A DNA stretch of 64,000 nt from Saccharothrix obliqua (GTDB lineage: Bacteria > Actinomycetota > Actinomycetes > Mycobacteriales > Pseudonocardiaceae): contig NZ_JAHXGQ010000003.1 of the NCBI RefSeq assembly GCF_019375475.1, forward strand, positions 310,001 to 374,000. The letters are read 5' to 3'. Numbering within the stretch: position 1 is the first letter of the stretch; every line of letters begins with the position of its first letter. Of this stretch, positions 59,736 through 64,000 are shown in pieces. The position numbers and the translations under genes were made by a program. Under the pieces are notes generated by a model that did not search any database, had not been told where the DNA came from, and saw only the letters and a list, made by a program, of their open reading frames with translations.

Positions 59736-62700
59736 TCACAGCCGGAAGTGGTCCGGTCCGGAGTAGACGCACGTGGCTCCGGTCGACACGTGCTCACGCA
59801 GGTGCGCGGCGAGTTCGGGGTGCCGGCCGTCGAGCTTGCGCAGGGTGTCGCGGATGCGCGCGGTGACCGCCTTGCGTGCCCGCTCCGCCTCGTCGCCGAG
59901 CCTCCGCGTGCGGCCCGCCAGCCCGGCCGCCGCGCGCAGCTCGGCGAGCAGCGCCGCGCGTTCCCGGTCGAGGGCGGCGGCACGCTCGTCGTCGAAGGCG
60001 TGGTCGATCTCCTCGTCCAACCGCTCCAGCCGGCGGCGGTAGGCGGCCTTCGCCTCGTCGTCCAGCACCGGGTCACCACCCAGCCGCGCCGACGGCGCGG
60101 CCTCCGGGTCGAGCAGGCTCACCGCCGCCACCGGGCTGCCGGGACGGCTCAGCAGGACGTGCAGATCACGCAGCCCCTTGGAGTCCGGCATCCGGACCGT
60201 CGTGCCGCCGTAGGTCAGCGACCACACGTCGGCGTCACGGCGGAACTCGTTGGGCGGCAGGTGATCCGCCAGGTGCCGCAGGTCCAGCGACGCGGCGTCG
60301 CGCACCACCCGCCGCGCCAGGTCGTCGGCCGCCGCGCCGCGGGTCCGCCGCGCGGTTGCCAGGTGCCGCAACGACTCCACGGCCCACGGCCGCGCGCCCA
60401 TCGCCTCCGCCGACCGGTGTGCCGCGGTCAGCTCCGCCACGGCCTCGTCGCACCGGTCCAGCACGAGGTCCACCAGGCCCAGCCACAGGTCCACCGGTCC
60501 GCTGATGTCGCAGCCGTAGACCGAGACCAGCCAGTGCCCCCGGTGCGGCGCCAGTTCCGCGCGCACCCGCTCCGCCAGCTCCCGGTCGCCCGCCGCGTGC
60601 GCGTACTGCGCGCGCAGCCGCTGCCACAGGGGTTCGAACATGCGCTGGAACCGGTCGTCCTGCGGGTCGTGCGAAGCCAGGCACGCGCGGGCCGTCTCCA
60701 GGTCGCCGCGCGACACCGCGGTGATGCCGCGCAGCAGCTCCGGGTACGGGTAGCGGCTCAGGTCGAGCCGGTCCACGTCCTCGAACCGGCCCTGGAGCAG
60801 GTACCGCGCCCACCACAGGTGGGTGTGCATCATGTGGAAGCCGCCGGTCTCGGCCGCGGCGAGCGCGCCCGCCCGCGCCAGGTGGGCGTCGCTCTCGGTG
60901 AACCGGCCCCGGAACGCCGCGACGATGCCCTGGTCGACCGCCGCCGCGAACGCGAACTTCGGCAACGCCCACCGCTCGGAGTTCGCCACGAACACCCGCA
61001 GCTGGTCGAGGTAGGCGGGGTCGCCGAGTTCGACCATGGCCACCCAGCGCAGGGACGACGCGTAGTGCTCGGACGTGCGGTCCGCGATGCGGCGGGCCAC
61101 CTCGCCCAGCTCGCCGGTCAACGCCAGCCGCCGGCGCGCGGTGCCCAGGCCCCACGTCGTGTCGTGCTCCGCCCACAGGCTGTCCGCGAGCGCCGGGTCG
61201 TCCTGCCCGTCCCGGGCGAGCTGCGCCACCCGCGCGCCGAGCCGGCGCGCCACCACGTCGGCCGGCTCGTCCGGCGGCGGCCCGATGAGGCGCCGGTGTG
61301 CTTCGCGGATCAACGCCGCGCCCTCCTCGTCGGCCTCCGCGTAGCGGAACCGGAGCAGCGCGACCCGCGCGATCGGCTCGGGTTCGTCGAACGACCGGGC
61401 GAGCCGCACCGCGCGGTCGAAGTGCCGGGTCGACTCCACCGGGTCGCCGCAGTGGAACAGCTCGTGCGCGAGTTCCAGTTCGAGGCGGAGCACGCGGTGC
61501 GGATCGGCGGTCCGCTCCAGCGCGCGCCGGTAGTGGCCGGCCGCCTCGTCCACGGCCATCCGGCTGCTCGCGTCCCGCGCGGCGGCCACGATCAGCTCCA
61601 CCGCGCGGTCCTCGGGCAGCTCGTCGCCCGCGAGGTGCGCGTGCCGGGCGAGGTCCGCCGGGATGGCGTGCTCGGCGAAGTCGCCCGCCAACGCCGTCGC
61701 GACCGCGGCGTGCCGCGCGGCCACGTCGGTCAGCCCCGCGTAGAGCGCTTCGCGGACCAGGTCGTGGGTGAACGCGAACCGGCCCGCGCCGAGCGCGCGC
61801 ACCAGCCGCGCCTGCACGGCCTGGTCGAGCAGCCGGTCCACGTGCGGCACGGGGCGCGCGGCGGTCGCGGCCAGCACCCGCCGGTGGAACTCGCGACCGA
61901 GCACGGCGGCCGACGCCAGCAGGTCGCCGACCGGCGCGGGCAGGAGGGACAGCCTGCGCCGCACCGCGTCCCGCACACCCGGCGGCACGGCGGTGACCGG
62001 GCTGCCGCCCTGCCACAGGCGTGCGGTCTGCTCCACGAAGAACGGGTTGCCGCCGGTCCGCCGGTGCACCTCGGCGACCAGCTCGGCCGCCGGCGCGCGA
62101 CCCGCCGTGCCCGCCATCAGCTCGCCCACCTCGGTCTCGGTCAGCCCGGTGAGGGTGACCGACGTGGCCCGGCTGACCAGCGGCGTCATCAGTGGGGCCA
62201 GCGGGTGCCCGTCCGCCTCGACCTCGGCGTCCCGGTAGGTGCCGACCAGCAGCACCCGCTCGAACCACGTGTGCTGCGCGGCGAACTCCAGCAGCCGCAA
62301 CGACGCGGCGTCCGACCAGTGCAGGTCCTCCAGCACCACCACGACCGGCCGCCGCTGCGACGCCGCGACCAGCGCCGAGGTGACCGCGTCGTAGAGCGGG
62401 AACGCCTCCGGCCCCTGGTTGGCGGGCGCCTCGCCGAGCAGCACCGCCAGCCACTCGTGGTCGACCCGCGCCCACTCCTCGGGGTGCGCGGTGCGGCGCA
62501 GCGCCCGCACCACCTGCACCCACGGCCAGTAGCCGGGCGCGGAACCGGAGTCCCAGCAGGAGCCCCCGAGCACCAGGGCGCCCAGTCGCCGCGCGCGGTC
62601 CGCCGCGCCGGTCACCAGTGCGGTCTTGCCGATGCCCGCCTCGCCCGCCACCAGCACCAGACCGCCGTGGCTGCGCGTCGCGCGCTCGACCTCGGCATCC

Positions 62701-62738
62701 AGCACCGCACCGGGGTGGTCCCGTCCGATGAGTCGCAT
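59736..62738 (-). CDS. Large AAA-ATPase regulator without LuxR domain
   Basis: A 1000-residue protein of the AAA_16/MalT-like type. The N-terminal ATPase has Walker A GEAGIGKTAL (residues 32-41) and Walker B VVVVLEDLHWSD; a long helical repeat region (TPR-like) follows to about residue 830. Instead of the LuxR helix-turn-helix usual in LAL regulators, the C-terminus has a winged-helix-like block (LTYGGTTVRMPDSKGLRDLH) and a coiled, charged helix region ending in TGATCVYSGP. Related actinobacterial proteins share this ending. Partners and ligand are unknown. The gene is convergent with the ABC exporter. Confidence 0.85.
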   Translation of the reverse strand: MRLIGRDHPGAVLDAEVERATRSHGGLVLVAGEAGIGKTALVTGAADRARRLGALVLGGSCWDSGSAPGYWPWVQVVRALRRTAHPEEWARVDHEWLAVLLGEAPANQGPEAFPLYDAVTSALVAASQRRPVVVVLEDLHWSDAASLRLLEFAAQHTWFERVLLVGTYRDAEVEADGHPLAPLMTPLVSRATSVTLTGLTETEVGELMAGTAGRAPAAELVAEVHRRTGGNPFFVEQTARLWQGGSPVTAVPPGVRDAVRRRLSLLPAPVGDLLASAAVLGREFHRRVLAATAARPVPHVDRLLDQAVQARLVRALGAGRFAFTHDLVREALYAGLTDVAARHAAVATALAGDFAEHAIPADLARHAHLAGDELPEDRAVELIVAAARDASSRMAVDEAAGHYRRALERTADPHRVLRLELELAHELFHCGDPVESTRHFDRAVRLARSFDEPEPIARVALLRFRYAEADEEGAALIREAHRRLIGPPPDEPADVVARRLGARVAQLARDGQDDPALADSLWAEHDTTWGLGTARRRLALTGELGEVARRIADRTSEHYASSLRWVAMVELGDPAYLDQLRVFVANSERWALPKFAFAAAVDQGIVAAFRGRFTESDAHLARAGALAAAETGGFHMMHTHLWWARYLLQGRFEDVDRLDLSRYPYPELLRGITAVSRGDLETARACLASHDPQDDRFQRMFEPLWQRLRAQYAHAAGDRELAERVRAELAPHRGHWLVSVYGCDISGPVDLWLGLVDLVLDRCDEAVAELTAAHRSAEAMGARPWAVESLRHLATARRTRGAAADDLARRVVRDAASLDLRHLADHLPPNEFRRDADVWSLTYGGTTVRMPDSKGLRDLHVLLSRPGSPVAAVSLLDPEAAPSARLGGDPVLDDEAKAAYRRRLERLDEEIDHAFDDERAAALDRERAALLAELRAAAGLAGRTRRLGDEAERARKAVTARIRDTLRKLDGRHPELAAHLREHVSTGATCVYSGPDHFRL

Positions 62739-62810
62739 GACGGTCCCGAACCTACTCCATCCGGGTGTCCGAAACGGGCGGATGACGTGAATTCGGCACC
62801 GGAAATTCGG

Positions 62811-64000
62811 TCACGTGTTCGAACGCGGGCCCAGGTCCTCCGGCGGACCGGCCGGCCCGTACAGCGGGCCGCACGCGGTGTCCGCGCCCGCGTCCCGCCA
62901 CCACCGGGCCTGGGCCGGTGTCGCCACACCGGTCACCGACACCCCGACGCCCGCCTCCCGGACCACCGCCGTCAGGTCCGCCAGCACGCGTGCCACCAGC
63001 GGCTCGGGCCGGTCGGTCAGCGGGCGGGACATGCGCACCGCCCGCGCCGGCGAACCCGCCACCCGCGTCAGGTCCGCGGGGGCGGCGGTGAACCCGTCGG
63101 CCTCGACGCCGACACCGGCGTCCGCCAGCGCACGCAGGCCGTCGGCCGCCTCGCCGTCGCCGAGCACCACGTCCGCGGGCACGCCCAGCCACAGCGATCC
63201 CGGCGGCAGCCCGTCGTCCGCCAACGCGGACCGCACCACGGCCACCAGGTCCGGGTCGGTCGCCTGCGCGTGGGCCAGCGACACCCGCACCGGCAGGTCC
63301 CGGCCCAACTCGCGCCACGACCGCGCCTGCGCGCACGCCGCGCGCAACGCCCACGTACCCAGCGGCACCACCAGCCCGATGTCCTCGGCCAGCGCGAAGC
63401 ACCGCTCGTGCGGCACCTCGCCCAGCTCCGGGTGGTCCCAGCGCAGCCGCGGCTCGGCCGCCACCAGCCGCTCGTCTTCGAGCGCCACCAGCGGTTGGTA
63501 CCGGACGACGACCTCACCGCCCTCCCACGCGCCGGGCAGCGTCGCGGCCAGGCCGAGCACCCGCCGGTCCAGGCGGTCCCGGACCGGGTCGGCGAGTTCC
63601 CACCGCCGCCCGCCGCCCTTGGCGCGGCGCAACGCCAGGTGGGCCGAGTCGAGCAGGTCCTCCGGCGACGCGTGACGCGGTGGTCGGTGCACCACGCCGA
63701 TCCGGGCCGTGCACGCGATCCGCCCGCCCCGCACGTCCACCGGCTCGGCCAGCCGGTCGTTGATCCGCCGCGCGGTCGTCACCACGTCCGGTGTGGACGG
63801 TGAGTTCTCCACCAGGATCGCGAACTCGTCGAAGCCGAACCGCGCGACCATCGCGGACTCCTCCGCCACCACCTCCTCCAGGCGGGCGGCGGCGACCTTC
63901 AGCAGGTGGTCGCCCACCTCGCGGCCGAGGCCGCCGGTGACCGCGGAGAAACCGTCCAGGTCGAGGTGGAACACGGTGACGCCGGTATCCGGGTCCGCGG
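62811..64000 (-). CDS. Degenerate GGDEF/EAL-domain protein (5' end outside window)
   Basis: The frame is open to the end of the window, so the N-terminus is missing. It begins inside a GGDEF-type domain (FHLDLDGFSAVTGGLGREVG) whose active-site motif reads RFGFDEFA instead of GGDEF, and continues into an EAL-type domain in which EAL is replaced by EPR (VAAEPRLRWDH). Both catalytic motifs are lost, so it is probably a c-di-GMP sensor or protein-interaction module rather than an enzyme. The AAA regulator gene follows after 72 bp on the same strand. Confidence 0.8.
   Translation of the reverse strand, partial: ADPDTGVTVFHLDLDGFSAVTGGLGREVGDHLLKVAAARLEEVVAEESAMVARFGFDEFAILVENSPSTPDVVTTARRINDRLAEPVDVRGGRIACTARIGVVHRPPRHASPEDLLDSAHLALRRAKGGGRRWELADPVRDRLDRRVLGLAATLPGAWEGGEVVVRYQPLVALEDERLVAAEPRLRWDHPELGEVPHERCFALAEDIGLVVPLGTWALRAACAQARSWRELGRDLPVRVSLAHAQATDPDLVAVVRSALADDGLPPGSLWLGVPADVVLGDGEAADGLRALADAGVGVEADGFTAAPADLTRVAGSPARAVRMSRPLTDRPEPLVARVLADLTAVVREAGVGVSVTGVATPAQARWWRDAGADTACGPLYGPAGPPEDLGPRSNT

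Overview
The window is very GC-rich with strong third-position GC bias, many GTG and TTG starts, and gene families typical of filamentous actinomycetes: a SARP regulator, F420/FMN luciferase-like oxidoreductases, DrrAB-type efflux, a second type II topoisomerase and two RiPP clusters. A Pseudonocardiales-type genus (Saccharothrix, Lentzea or Actinosynnema-like) is the best guess, but this is an inference from gene content. No rRNA, tRNA or CRISPR array was seen.

Layout. 1-16.4 kb: a truncated IS701-type transposase, a TetR regulator, an LLM oxidoreductase divergent from a LysR regulator, the fused B12-dependent isobutyryl-CoA mutase IcmF, a TPR protein, a large protein with a possible ADP-ribosyltransferase-like end, and a parE-parC pair. 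ParC carries a 312-residue intein whose homing-endonuclease motifs have lost their aspartates. 16.7-27.6 kb: a tightly coupled operon behind a Fur-like box, encoding a TIM-barrel protein, a FecBCD-type importer (lipoprotein, two permeases, ATPase), a 35-residue candidate precursor peptide, a ThiF/RRE-like protein, an S15-type hydrolase, a YcaO enzyme and a SagB-like nitroreductase. An XRE regulator and an EntS-like MFS exporter follow. I read this as a candidate RiPP system linked to metal or metallophore transport; it is the most novel-looking part of the window.

27.6-30.8 kb: a two-component monooxygenase pair (LLM plus FMN reductase) behind a perfect palindrome, flanked by an inverted 53-bp duplication, then a GNAT acetyltransferase. 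30.7-43.0 kb: a minus-strand thiopeptide cluster with the gene order of the lactazole cluster: five tandem precursor genes, a glutamylating LanB, a pyridine-synthase-like protein, a ThiF/RRE protein, a YcaO, an extra nitroreductase and a SpaB_C-nitroreductase fusion. LuxR-type and SARP regulators lie upstream. All five cores end in a Cys block, and their Ser spacing predicts macrocycles smaller than those known.

43.3-64 kb: hisG, a decayed region, two giant proteins of unknown function (one with a Tat-like signal) next to two secreted proteins (one a G1-type glutamic peptidase), an imine-reductase-like enzyme, pseudogene remnants, a flavin reductase with a DrrAB-type ABC exporter, a 1000-residue AAA regulator and a GGDEF/EAL protein cut by the window end.

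The two YcaO systems are independent in architecture. One has a Cys-free peptide and an importer. The other has Cys/Ser-rich cores, split LanB enzymes and no obvious transporter.
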